This document shows positions 8,156 through 15,810 of a stretch of DNA of 45,574 bases, piece by piece. The stretch is from Lacticaseibacillus songhuajiangensis. GTDB lineage: Bacteria > Bacillota > Bacilli > Lactobacillales > Lactobacillaceae. The notes beneath the pieces are model-generated. The model was given only the letters and a program-made list of their open reading frames with translations. It was not told the DNA's origin and ran no database searches. Numbering within the stretch: position 1 is the stretch's first letter; each line of letters starts with the position of its first letter. Both the position numbers and the translations under genes were made by a program. The stretch lies in NCBI RefSeq assembly GCF_003946025.1, contig NZ_RHNR01000015.1, positions 1 to 45,574 on the forward strand, in the 5' to 3' direction.

Positions 8156-8959
8156 ATGACAGTAATTGCCGTTTCTGACTTGCACGGGAGCACCACGGTT
8201 CTGAAGAATTTAGCCAAAATGCAGGCGAAGTATCCGGACGCCTACACCATCTTTTGCGGCGACTATTTTGATGGCCACACCCACAGTGCAGCGGTTCTCC
8301 GCGAAATCAAAAAGCAAGTTGAGGACAAGCGCGCCATCGCGATTCTGGGTAACCACGATGAGATGTTTCTTGCGTACATGGATGACCCGGCCAATGAGGA
8401 ACTGTGGTTTATGAACGGTGGCGACGAAACCGTGCGGCACATGGTTTACCAGTCCAGCGGTATTGAGAACATCGATCCCCGCAGCGACAAGGCCCGTCAT
8501 GACATGATTGATGGTTATCAAGATATTCAGGAATTCGTGCGCACATTGCCGACGATTTGCGTGTACGGGCGGATGCTGTTTATCCACGCCGGGCTGGATC
8601 TTAGCACCGCTAATCCGCTGAGCGACACCAAGGCGGTGGACCGGATTTGGATTCGGGAAGACTACATTTTCCGCAGTGACCGCTCCGAAGCCATCTTCGC
8701 CCACAATCCGCTGGACTACACGCTGGTGACCGGACACACGCCAACGGGTCTCATCAAGGGCCGCTTTGATGACAGTCCCGTTGAGGTGAAGGAGAAGTTT
8801 CCGCGTTGTCCAATTCTCAAGATTAGCTACGAGAACGAGTGCCCGCGCTATTTTATCGATGGCGGGGTGCATTCTGGTTTTGAAGAGAACCAGGGGAACA
8901 TCGCGGTGTTCAACGAAGAGACCGGCGAGATGATTGATAGCATTCAGAGCCGGCCCTAG
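8156..8959 (+). CDS. Metallophosphoesterase (calcineurin-like, PP2A-type)
   Basis: Two-metal phosphoesterase of 267 residues. Metal-binding motifs are in the expected order: SDLHGS (D-x-H, residues 7-12), GDYFDG (GDxxD), GNHDE (GNHD), a later IHAG and TGHTPTG. This order matches the bacterial serine/threonine phosphatase / Ap4A hydrolase-like branch rather than the cyclic-nucleotide branch. ATG 8156 has AGGAGGAG 8-9 bases before it; the frame is open further upstream but would overlap the brkB gene. It follows brkB by 71 bases and may be co-transcribed. The substrate, phosphoprotein or dinucleotide, cannot be told from sequence. Confidence 0.87.
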   Translation: MTVIAVSDLHGSTTVLKNLAKMQAKYPDAYTIFCGDYFDGHTHSAAVLREIKKQVEDKRAIAILGNHDEMFLAYMDDPANEELWFMNGGDETVRHMVYQSSGIENIDPRSDKARHDMIDGYQDIQEFVRTLPTICVYGRMLFIHAGLDLSTANPLSDTKAVDRIWIREDYIFRSDRSEAIFAHNPLDYTLVTGHTPTGLIKGRFDDSPVEVKEKFPRCPILKISYENECPRYFIDGGVHSGFEENQGNIAVFNEETGEMIDSIQSRP

Positions 8960-8984
8960 TCAGCACTGAATAGCTGGCTTAGAG

Positions 8985-9016
8985 ATGCGCTTCCCGTTTG
9001 GGGAGGCGTATTTTTT
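8985..9016 (+). terminator. Terminator after the phosphoesterase gene
   Basis: An 11-bp stem with G-U pairs (8985-8995 with 9000-9010) and a GTTT loop is followed by six T. The rest of the gap to 9231 shows no gene or clear promoter. Confidence 0.8.
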
Positions 9017-9231
9017 GTACCCTTTGTGGTCGTGGTGGTAGAAAAAACGTGCATAGTCAAACGCTTGTTATGTTATCCGCACCACAACTGGCTTCCAGCC
9101 ATTATTGTGTCACTGGAAATAGAAATAACAAGGTTGCATAATGAGGACAAGCAAGACTCTCGGACAACGGAAGCCCCAGAGCAACTGCTGACCCTGTCTC
9201 TGATGTGTCTATCCAGAAAAGAGGTAGTCTC

Positions 9232-10254
9232 ATGACCAAAAAGATTGGCTTTCTCAGTTTCGGTTTCTGGCAACCCAATAACAGTTACGTCACCACCGCG
9301 CAGCAAAGCTACGATGAATCCGTTGAGCTCGCGGTCGAGGCCGAGAAACTCGGCGTGGATGGTGCCTGGTACCGCGTGCATCACTTTGCTGACCAACTCG
9401 GCACGCCCTACCCACTTATGGCCGCGGTGGGTGCCAGAACCAGCAAGATTGAAATTGGCACCGGCTTAGTGGATATGCGCTACGAGAATCCGTTCCAGAT
9501 GACGGAAAGCGCGATGTCCACAGACCTGCTGACACATTCGCGGGTTCAGCTTGGTGTTGGGCGCGGCTCACCTGAACAGGTGCAGGACGGCTGGAAGTAC
9601 TGGGGCTATGACCGTAGTGAAGAGGATATGAAGACCATCGCGCGTGCCCGAGCGCTGAAGTTCATGGATCTGCTCAAGGGCGAGCGCTTTGCAGAGCCAA
9701 ACGCGCAACCGATGTTCCCGCAAGGTCCAGGCTTGCGCCGCCTAGAACCATTCTCACCAACGCTGCGGCAGCGCGTCTGGTGGGGCGCCGGCAGTCAGGC
9801 GACGGCCATCTGGGCAGCGCAGAACGGCATGAATCTGATGTCCTCGACGCTGGTTAACATGGAAAGTAACGAGCCCTTCCACGTGCAACAGGCTAAGCAA
9901 CTGCGCGCCTTTAAGACAGCATGGGCTGAGGCTGGCCATGACTTCACGCCGCGCACCCTCGTCACGCGCTCCATTATGCCCATCGTCAATGACCAGGACC
10001 GCGAGTACTTCGCCCATGGTCAGCAGACCGAGGATGAAGTGGGCTACTTGGCCTACCACCAGAACCCGACGATTTTCGGCAAAATGTTTGTGGGTGAACC
10101 TGACAAGTTGGTCAAGGAACTCGCCACGGATGAGGCTATCCAGGAAGCAGACACAGTGCTAATCACCGTGCCGTCAACGCTGGGGCTGGCGTATAACGTT
10201 CACATTTTGGATGTTATCATGAAGCAAATCGCGCCGGCATTAGGCTGGAAATAG
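9232..10254 (+). CDS. LLM-class flavin-dependent oxidoreductase
   Basis: Bacterial luciferase-like (LLM) flavoprotein of 340 residues: a TIM-barrel enzyme using FMN or F420, in lactobacilli most likely FMN. Family features include the first strand IGFLSFGFW, the YRVHHFADQLGTPYPLMAAVGARTS region typical of this superfamily, GTGLVDMRYENP, and VQLGVGRGSPEQ. The length is normal. The ATG at 9232 follows AAAGAGG about 9 bases upstream; the earlier in-frame ATG at 9205 lacks a ribosome site. It appears monocistronic, and the substrate is unknown. Confidence 0.9.
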   Translation: MTKKIGFLSFGFWQPNNSYVTTAQQSYDESVELAVEAEKLGVDGAWYRVHHFADQLGTPYPLMAAVGARTSKIEIGTGLVDMRYENPFQMTESAMSTDLLTHSRVQLGVGRGSPEQVQDGWKYWGYDRSEEDMKTIARARALKFMDLLKGERFAEPNAQPMFPQGPGLRRLEPFSPTLRQRVWWGAGSQATAIWAAQNGMNLMSSTLVNMESNEPFHVQQAKQLRAFKTAWAEAGHDFTPRTLVTRSIMPIVNDQDREYFAHGQQTEDEVGYLAYHQNPTIFGKMFVGEPDKLVKELATDEAIQEADTVLITVPSTLGLAYNVHILDVIMKQIAPALGWK

Positions 10255-10292
10255 GAATTGGCATTGCGTGTCACTTTTGCTAACAAAAATTA

Positions 10293-10321
10293 TTGGTAAT
10301 CACGCGCGGGCGTGCTAAGCT
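10293..10321 (+). promoter_or_regulatory. Promoter of the GNAT gene
   Basis: TTGGTA (10293-10298), a 17-bp spacer and TAAGCT (10316-10321), the latter with an upstream TG extension. Confidence 0.55.
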
Positions 10322-10350
10322 AATGCCATTAGTTTAACGGAGGCAAAGTG

Positions 10351-10851
10351 ATGACACTTAATATGCGCGCAGCGCGTCATGCAGATTTGGGCCGAATTGT
10401 GCAGATTTATAACGAAACGGTGGCGAGTCACAGTGTAACCGCAGACACCGAGCCAGTTTCAGTGAACCAGCGTGAAGCGTGGTTTACGGCGCATGATCCG
10501 CAAAAATGGCCGCTCTGGGTCGCAACCACCGCCGACGGTCATATTTTGGGTTGGCTGAGCCTGTCCCAGTATAGTGACCGCGCGGCGTACAGCGGCACTG
10601 CCGAAATCAGCATCTACCTGGATGAAGCCGCGCGTGGCCAGCACCTCGGCTCGCAGATGATTGATTTTGTGGCGGCGCACGTGCAGGATTACGGCATCAC
10701 GCATGTGCTCGCGCGCATCATTAGCGTTAATGCGGCCAGCATCGGCCTGTTCACGGCAAAAGGCTACGAGCAGTGGGGGATGCTGCCAGGCGTCATGGAA
10801 TTCACGGATGGTCCGCGCGATTTGGTGGTATTAGGGAAAACATTTGCATAG
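10351..10851 (+). CDS. GNAT family N-acetyltransferase (phosphinothricin/methionine-sulfone acetyltransferase-like)
   Basis: Acetyl-CoA-dependent N-acetyltransferase of 166 residues. The N-terminus RAARHADLGRIVQIYNETV, the GTAEISIYLDEAARGQHLGSQM segment containing the acetyl-CoA pyrophosphate loop, and the C-terminal NAASIGLFTAKGY motif match the PAT/MddA branch, which acetylates small amino-acid analogues. The start at 10351 is preceded by ACGGAGG (10337-10343); the frame also opens at GTG 10348. It has its own promoter and converges on the NUDIX gene. Confidence 0.88.
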   Translation: MTLNMRAARHADLGRIVQIYNETVASHSVTADTEPVSVNQREAWFTAHDPQKWPLWVATTADGHILGWLSLSQYSDRAAYSGTAEISIYLDEAARGQHLGSQMIDFVAAHVQDYGITHVLARIISVNAASIGLFTAKGYEQWGMLPGVMEFTDGPRDLVVLGKTFA

Positions 10852-10901
10852 AACGTCAAGAAGGGCTGGGCCAAAAGTTGGTGAGCTCCGGATATACAGC
10901 A

Positions 10902-10950
10902 GGCACCGGTCGGAATCCCGAACTTAGGATTCTGGCCGGTGCCTGTTTGT
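10902..10950 (+). terminator. Hairpin terminator after the GNAT gene
   Basis: A 17-bp stem (10902-10918 with 10927-10943, two G-U pairs) around an 8-base loop, followed by a broken T run. The rest of the gap to 11083 shows no gene. Confidence 0.65.
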
Positions 10951-11083
10951 GTGTTAGGGGTGTCTGTGGTGGCTGCTGCGCTAACATCGCGAGTCATTTT
11001 GCCTGTGCGGCTATGCTGCCCTGAGTAAAATGGTCAACGCCATGTCATCGCGATGGCGGCGAGAGTTAGAAAGTCAAGCAATC

Positions 11084-11548
11084 TTAGAGCTTGCCGGCCG
11101 CGAGCAGTGGTTTGACGTCGGCAACCATCTCGGCATTTTGCTTAAAAATAATGGGGGGCAGTTGGTCAAAATCAAAGTAGGCGAGCTGCGCGGTTTCGTT
11201 CGGGGCGGCTTCGCTAAGTGCGCCACCGATTGGCCGCACGAGAAATAGCTTGGCAATGTTCATGACGGTGTCGCCATTAGGATAGTGCATCATGTAGTGA
11301 TGATCATAGAGGCCAAGATCGCGTACAATTTCGACTTTGAGGCCAGAATCTTCCCTCATTTCCCGGATGATTGCTTCGGCATAAGTTTCGCCAAATTCGA
11401 GGTAACCACCAGGCAAACACCAACCACCGTCGGCACGTTCCTGGAGCAGGATCTGCTTTTGCTCGTTCAGAATGACGCCAGCAGCGGCATTGAGAATCAG
11501 GGGGATGTGACCGGTGAGCTTACGTAAGTCATGAATGTAATCGGGCAT
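11084..11548 (-). CDS. NUDIX hydrolase
   Basis: Hydrolase of nucleoside diphosphates linked to another group, 154 residues. The Nudix box runs from Gly48 to Leu70 (G-x5-E-x7-RE-x2-ED-x-GL); it has Asp where the second glutamate of the usual EE pair stands, a common conservative change. The preceding WCLPGG is typical. ATG 11548 is preferred because GGAGGTT is positioned for it, while the longer frame from 11581 is not. The substrate is unknown. It faces the GNAT gene tail to tail. Confidence 0.9.
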   Translation of the reverse strand: MPDYIHDLRKLTGHIPLILNAAAGVILNEQKQILLQERADGGWCLPGGYLEFGETYAEAIIREMREDSGLKVEIVRDLGLYDHHYMMHYPNGDTVMNIAKLFLVRPIGGALSEAAPNETAQLAYFDFDQLPPIIFKQNAEMVADVKPLLAAGKL

Positions 11549-11633
11549 GTTTGAACCTCCAAGGTTGTTGATTACCGTCATTGTAGCCGTAATGAGGACT
11601 GGGATGCAAACGCTGTCTGGCAGTAAGGACGTT

Positions 11634-11676
11634 GAAAAAGGCTCCCATCAGCTGTAAACCGCAGTTGACGGGGGCC
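11634..11676 (-). terminator. Terminator of the Gfo/Idh gene (minus strand)
   Basis: On the minus strand a 15-bp imperfect stem (11676-11662 with 11654-11640) ends in a T run (11639-11634). Confidence 0.75.
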
Positions 11677-11692
11677 TTTGCCATTCTAGGTA

Positions 11693-12682
11693 TTACTGAG
11701 CGTCATTCGGAAACTGAATGCCAGCCTGTGTCCGGACTTGTGTGATCAGCGTGTGCACCTGCTGTGCGAGGGCGAATTGGCGGTCACGTGCGGCGTAATC
11801 CGCGTTTTGAATTGCGTCGGCAAAGAACTGGGCTTCGCGGATCATCGGGTTCTTGTCCTGCTTGCCGGCCAACTGCGTGCTCTTAGCGCCGGGAACAATG
11901 TGTTCAATGCTGCTGATGCTCTCGGGTGCGTCAATCACCAGCGTGTCCTTGCCAGTGTAGATTTCGGAAGGCAAGTGGCTCTGGGTGGTCTTACCGCAAA
12001 TCAAGTTCACACTGAAGTCTGGGTAGTCCAGGTGCAGTGCACCGGAGCCGTCCACGCCGCTGGCCAAAATGGCGGGTGCGTAGCTTGCCTTCTCAGGTAC
12101 CCCGAACCAAGCGAGTGCTGCGTAGACGAGGTAAACCCCCAGGTCCATCAGTGCGCCACCGGCAAACTTGGTCGTGAAGACATTGGGCTGCTTGCCTGCC
12201 AGGTAGGCATCGTACTTAGAGGAGTACTTCATGTACACCAGCGTGGCGCCACTAATGTCATTCTTCTGGACAAACTGTTTCACGAGCTGGAAGTTTGGTT
12301 CGTACAGGTGACGGGCGGCCTCAAAGAGGAACTGCTTTGGGTGTGCCTTCAGTGCAGCAGTGACGGCTTCAAGTTCAGATTGGCTGGCAACCATTGGCTT
12401 TTCGACAATAACGTTCTTGCCCGCGGTGAGTGCCGCAATGGCTTGCTGAGCGTGCAGGCTATTCGGACTGGCGATGTAAACCGTGTCGAATGCACTTGAG
12501 GCGAAGAACTTCTCCAAGTCGGTAAAGAGCGCGGCATCTGGATTTTCTTTACCAGCAAATTCCTGCGCAGTTTCCACATGGCGGGAGTATACAGCGGTTA
12601 GTTCATACTGACCGCTTTCTTTAGCGGCGTCCACAAACTGAGCGGTAATCCAGTTGGTTCCAATAATTCCTAATTTCAACAC
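11693..12682 (-). CDS. Gfo/Idh/MocA family oxidoreductase
   Basis: NAD(P)-dependent dehydrogenase-like protein of 329 residues. The Rossmann start LKLGIIGTNWITAQFV, VYIASPNSLHAQQ and GKNVIVEKPMVA with the catalytic EKP motif are clear, as is the GGALMDLGVYLVYAALAWFG helix of the C-terminal domain. The start is GTG 12682 (or the following TTG), 8-9 bases after CGGAGG. A probable extended -10 (TGTTACAAT, minus strand, around 12725-12717) lies upstream. Monocistronic; the substrate is unknown. Confidence 0.9.
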   Translation of the reverse strand: MLKLGIIGTNWITAQFVDAAKESGQYELTAVYSRHVETAQEFAGKENPDAALFTDLEKFFASSAFDTVYIASPNSLHAQQAIAALTAGKNVIVEKPMVASQSELEAVTAALKAHPKQFLFEAARHLYEPNFQLVKQFVQKNDISGATLVYMKYSSKYDAYLAGKQPNVFTTKFAGGALMDLGVYLVYAALAWFGVPEKASYAPAILASGVDGSGALHLDYPDFSVNLICGKTTQSHLPSEIYTGKDTLVIDAPESISSIEHIVPGAKSTQLAGKQDKNPMIREAQFFADAIQNADYAARDRQFALAQQVHTLITQVRTQAGIQFPNDAQ

Positions 12683-13060
12683 GATAAGTCCTCCGTTTCA
12701 TAATTGCGTTACCAACATTGTAACAGCTTTCATGACGGGATTACACGCAGTTAACTAAAGTTTGCGTTCGCGAAATTATTTGCGACGAGAACCGGATTGT
12801 AAGCGCTCAGCTTGGCGTCTCGCTAAAACCCGCTTAAGTGGTCGACCATTTAGCCATTATCGTGAGTGCCAAACCAACCTGACGCCCATATTTGTGGCAT
12901 TTTGCGTTACATTGCGACCAAAATATTGCAAATATAATTCGCGCGTTAAATTTACAAAAATGACGCACAGTAAGCCGCTTGCGAGTGCTATTATTAATCT
13001 CGAAGGCCAGTTGCCACACGAACAAGTGGCAGCTGGATACTGAAGGGCGGAGGGATAATA
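12683..13060. other. Divergent intergenic region with promoters on both sides
   Basis: No gene is supported. On the plus strand TATAAT (12933-12938) with TTGCGA (12912-12917, 15-bp spacer) probably drives the DUF4828-like gene. On the minus strand TACAAT (12722-12717) within TGTTACAAT fits the oxidoreductase. TGTAAGCGCT near 12799-12808 matches half of a CcpA cre consensus, but its right half departs from it. Confidence 0.45.
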
Positions 13061-13450
13061 ATGGCAGGTAAATTTCATAAAGTGATTACTTCAATGACTA
13101 GTCATTTTGATCGTGGTTCCAGAAAACATAGCCCCATTAATAATCCCGCGCAGGTGCTTGCCGATTTGTACCGTGGTTCCTTCGATTTCATCGATGCTGC
13201 CACCAGCAAGAAGCACCAGCTGGCCGTTTCTGCGGAACTGGCAATCGCCATCGACGGCAAGAAGCTGCCAGGCAAAATTGTCGGGATTACCACTGACGCC
13301 CTTACGTTCTTGGATCATTATGGTTACGAGCTCATCATCTCCTGTCGAGACGGATTTCCCGTGACCATTTATGACGAGGCTGAGGACCAAACTTATACCA
13401 TCATCTACCCTGATGTTAATGTAGATGGTCAGAGTGCCGACGAAGGCTAA
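13061..13450 (+). CDS. Small conserved lactobacillus protein, DUF4828-like
   Basis: Soluble protein of 129 residues with no signal peptide or membrane segment. A basic N-terminal stretch precedes a compact beta-rich region containing AIDGKKLPGKIVGI, LTFLDHYGYEL and YDEAEDQTYTI. This layout resembles what I recall of DUF4828 proteins of Lactobacillales; that assignment is from memory. GAGGGA lies 6-7 bases before the ATG. It has its own promoter and terminator. Function unknown. Confidence 0.75.
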   Translation: MAGKFHKVITSMTSHFDRGSRKHSPINNPAQVLADLYRGSFDFIDAATSKKHQLAVSAELAIAIDGKKLPGKIVGITTDALTFLDHYGYELIISCRDGFPVTIYDEAEDQTYTIIYPDVNVDGQSADEG

Positions 13451-13484
13451 AAAGCCACCGCAAAAATTTGCGGTGACTTTTTTT
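13449..13484 (+). terminator. Terminator after the DUF4828-like gene
   Basis: A CACCGC/GCGGTG stem with an A/T-rich extension, followed by seven T, facing the end of the GH25-like gene. Confidence 0.8.
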
Positions 13485-13488
13485 ATGC

Positions 13489-14214
13489 TTATTCACTGGT
13501 TAGTGCCGAAAAATCCTGCTTACTGCCAACGTAGACCATGCCGCGGTACTTTGCGCCGGCTATCTTCGTGGCGTCCGCGAACTGCCAGAATTCATTTTGC
13601 GAACTGCCGACCCGGCTGGCCCCGACGACAATCGTCTTGCGTGTTCCGATGGCGGACTTCACATAGCGCAGCATTTTGCTTGAGCCCATGACGACACATT
13701 GCCGGCCGTAATTGGCTTCAATTCGGCGCATGAACACCAGTAGGTTCGCCGCTAGCGTCTGCTTACTCGGGAGCGTCGTGTACGCGTTCACCTCGACTGC
13801 AACGGGCAACTTGCCGGCGTCACTGCCAACGTGCTTGATGAAGGCATCCGCCTGCGCATTCGGCGTGCTACTGAAGCTAAAGAAGTGCATCGCTCCCGTG
13901 ACCACCGCCGTGCCGTTGGCGCGGTGGAGATTGGCCATGTAGTCGTCGTCAAAATATGACGCGCCTTCGGTGGCCTTCAAGTAGGCAAAGCGCACACCCG
14001 CCTGATGCAGCGCGCTGAAGTCTTGATAGCCATCAGTCTGATCTAGGCGCACACCAAGAACCGGATACGTGCGTGCACTGGGCCGCTGCGTCCGGAAGTT
14101 GAACCAGTAAGTCAGAAAACCGCCGCACACCACGACTAGCGCAATGATGCCGATAATTAACTGACGCCGTCGCCGGCTGAATGTATCACTATAAATTGGA
14201 CGAACCCGCGGCAT
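13489..14214 (-). CDS. Membrane-anchored GH25 (lysozyme-like) domain protein with degenerate active site
   Basis: 241 residues. A basic N-terminus (SRRRR, 13-17), one membrane segment (about 19-39), then an extracellular GH25-type barrel: FAYLKATEGASYFDDDY (77-92), AMHFFSFS (108-115), QADAFIKHVG and FWQFAD (209-214). Active GH25 muramidases carry an early Asp in a G-x-D-V-S strand and a D-x-E pair after LP-PV. Here the first strand reads GVRLDQ and the pair reads Glu141-Val-Asn143, so the general acid/base Glu is missing. It probably binds peptidoglycan rather than cutting it, or uses different residues. A minus-strand TATAAT (14251-14246) serves as promoter. Confidence 0.8.
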   Translation of the reverse strand: MPRVRPIYSDTFSRRRRQLIIGIIALVVVCGGFLTYWFNFRTQRPSARTYPVLGVRLDQTDGYQDFSALHQAGVRFAYLKATEGASYFDDDYMANLHRANGTAVVTGAMHFFSFSSTPNAQADAFIKHVGSDAGKLPVAVEVNAYTTLPSKQTLAANLLVFMRRIEANYGRQCVVMGSSKMLRYVKSAIGTRKTIVVGASRVGSSQNEFWQFADATKIAGAKYRGMVYVGSKQDFSALTSE

Positions 14215-14358
14215 TCAATAATCCCCTTTTCACTAAATCAAGCTCATTATACCAAGGCAGCCACGAGTGCGTGTGTAAAGGCAGCCGAAGGTGGCAAAAT
14301 TTTAACTAAATCGATTAATTTTTTGCTACGTCTTTAGACCGATTTGCATGTTAAGCGA

Positions 14359-14387
14359 TTGTTTTTTTACTGCTTTGAGCTGATAAT
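14359..14387 (+). promoter_or_regulatory. Promoter of the mini-NfeD / SPFH operon
   Basis: TTGTTT (14359-14364) and GATAAT (14382-14387) with a 17-bp spacer, about 20 bases before the first start codon. Confidence 0.6.
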
Positions 14388-14407
14388 TAGCGCATGGAGG
14401 GATGAAC

Positions 14408-14602
14408 ATGTTGGATGACCGTCTAATTGGCACGCAATTCACCTTGACCAGTGCGGACAACACTGGCACCGTGCGCCTGTATGGAATCGACTATCACTAC
14501 GAGCTATTATTGCCCGCCCCAGCCGGTACCACGGTTACCGTCGTGCGGGTCTCGCCGCTTAAGCTTTCCGTTTTGCCAGCAACAGATCTATTAGATTATT
14601 AG
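14408..14602 (+). CDS. Small freestanding NfeD-type OB-fold-like protein
   Basis: 64-residue soluble protein. The pattern IGTQFTLTSADNTGTVRL, then a short beta hairpin, then GTTVTVVRVSPLKLSVLP resembles the C-terminal OB domain of NfeD proteins, which normally follows membrane helices and partners an SPFH protein. Here the domain stands alone, with no membrane helix, just before a stomatin-like gene (58-base gap). The ATG at 14408 is chosen because GGAGG (14396-14400) lies 7 bases before it; ATG 14402 is too close. The NfeD link is inference from pattern and context. Confidence 0.7.
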   Translation: MLDDRLIGTQFTLTSADNTGTVRLYGIDYHYELLLPAPAGTTVTVVRVSPLKLSVLPATDLLDY

Positions 14603-14660
14603 GTTGGGTTAGTTGCTTGCACGCGGCAAAACGCGAGGCGGAGCAAAAGGAGGAAGTATC

Positions 14661-15596
14661 ATGTCAGCACTATTTAGTTCCATCGCTACAATTATTGGTA
14701 TTTTGGTTGTTTTAATCGTCGTTTTTGTTATCTTGGGTCGTTGCCTGGCCATCATTCACACTGGTGAAGTTGGCATTGTGGAACGCCTGGGGAAATACAC
14801 GCAGACTCTGGAACCAGGACTGCACTTAGTACCGCCATTCATTTACCGAATTACCGAAATCGTCAACATGAAGCAAATTCCGCTGAAAGTTGATGAACAA
14901 GAAGTGATTACGAAAGACAACGTTGTGGTGCGAATTGCCGAAACCATTAAATACCACATCACCGACGTCCACGCCTATGTTTACGAAAACAAAGATTCCG
15001 TCCTTTCCATGATTCAGGACACCCGTGCGAACCTGCGTGGCATCATCGGGAATATGGATCTGAACGATGTGCTGAACGGCACCGAAACCATCAACAGCAC
15101 CCTCTTCGCCCAGATTTCCGAAACTACCGCCGGTTACGGGCTGAACGTGGACCGGGTCAACATTGATTCCATCCAGGTTGACCAGACCATCCAGGAATCC
15201 ATGAACAAACTGCTCCGTGCTTCGCGTGAAAAGGAAGCCAACATCATGGAAGCCGAAGGGCACAAGCAAGCCGCCATCGCCAAGGCTGAAGGTGAAAAGC
15301 AGGCCACCATCCTTGAGGCTGAAGCCAACAAGCAGACCCAGATTCTGGAAGCACAGGGGCGTGCCGAAAGTCAGCGTCTGGTTGCCGAATCCGTTAAGGA
15401 CCAGATTGAAAGCATCAACGCCGGTCTTGTGAATAACGGGGACCTCTTCCTGCAGTACAAGAACGTGGAAGCACTCAGTGATTTGGCCAAGGGCAACAGC
15501 AACACCGTTGTGATGCCAAGCAGCGCCATCGATTCGCTTGGTCAGCTGCCAGCTGTTGGCAAGTTGCTTAAGCAAGGCGGTAAGAACAGCAATTAG
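14661..15596 (+). CDS. SPFH/stomatin (slipin, band 7) family membrane protein
   Basis: 311 residues. One N-terminal membrane segment (about 8-30) is followed by the SPFH/PHB domain beginning GEVGIVERLGKYTQTLEPGLH and containing KDNVVVRI and MNKLLRASREKEANI, then an Ala/Glu-rich coiled coil (about 193-240) with repeated EAEG/KAEG units, and a polar C-terminus. Proteins of this type form oligomers in membrane microdomains and modulate proteases. AAAGGAGG at 14646-14653 sets the start at 14661. The preceding NfeD-like gene is a likely partner. Confidence 0.93.
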   Translation: MSALFSSIATIIGILVVLIVVFVILGRCLAIIHTGEVGIVERLGKYTQTLEPGLHLVPPFIYRITEIVNMKQIPLKVDEQEVITKDNVVVRIAETIKYHITDVHAYVYENKDSVLSMIQDTRANLRGIIGNMDLNDVLNGTETINSTLFAQISETTAGYGLNVDRVNIDSIQVDQTIQESMNKLLRASREKEANIMEAEGHKQAAIAKAEGEKQATILEAEANKQTQILEAQGRAESQRLVAESVKDQIESINAGLVNNGDLFLQYKNVEALSDLAKGNSNTVVMPSSAIDSLGQLPAVGKLLKQGGKNSN

Positions 15597-15606
15597 TATT
15601 TTGCCT

Positions 15607-15638
15607 ATCCCTCAGCGCATTGGTGTTGGGGGATTTTT
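15607..15638 (+). terminator. Terminator after the SPFH gene
   Basis: A 12-bp stem rich in G-U pairs (15607-15618 with 15623-15634), an ATTG loop and five T. Confidence 0.75.
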
Positions 15639-15723
15639 GATGGGCGAATCTGATTTGGAGAAGCATTTGCGATAGCGGCGTGTGTGTTGTCGTGAACCTG
15701 CGCAATTATTTTGCAGCGAAAGT

Positions 15724-15749
15724 GTTTGCACTGCGCGGAAAGTGCAAAC
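15724..15749. promoter_or_regulatory. Perfect 9-bp inverted repeat upstream of the helicase operon
   Basis: GTTTGCACT (15724-15732) and AGTGCAAAC (15741-15749) are perfect complements, 8 bases apart, about 60 bases before the helicase start codon. No T run follows, so it looks more like an operator or a 5-prime-UTR structure than a terminator. TATAGT (15763-15768) just downstream may be the -10. Confidence 0.45.
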
Positions 15750-15810
15750 GGCGGGGGCAAAATATAGTAAGATATAGCAGAGTACGCAACACGATTAGGA
15801 GATATTAAAA

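Noticed and set aside
9026..9235. Plus-strand open frame of 69 codons before the LLM gene
   Set aside because: No ribosome site and protein-unlike composition; it overlaps the LLM ribosome site and start.
12799..12813. Possible second cre site (TGTAAGCGCT)
   Set aside because: The left half is perfect but the last conserved positions fail, and it is not placed over a clear promoter; noted only within the intergenic entry.
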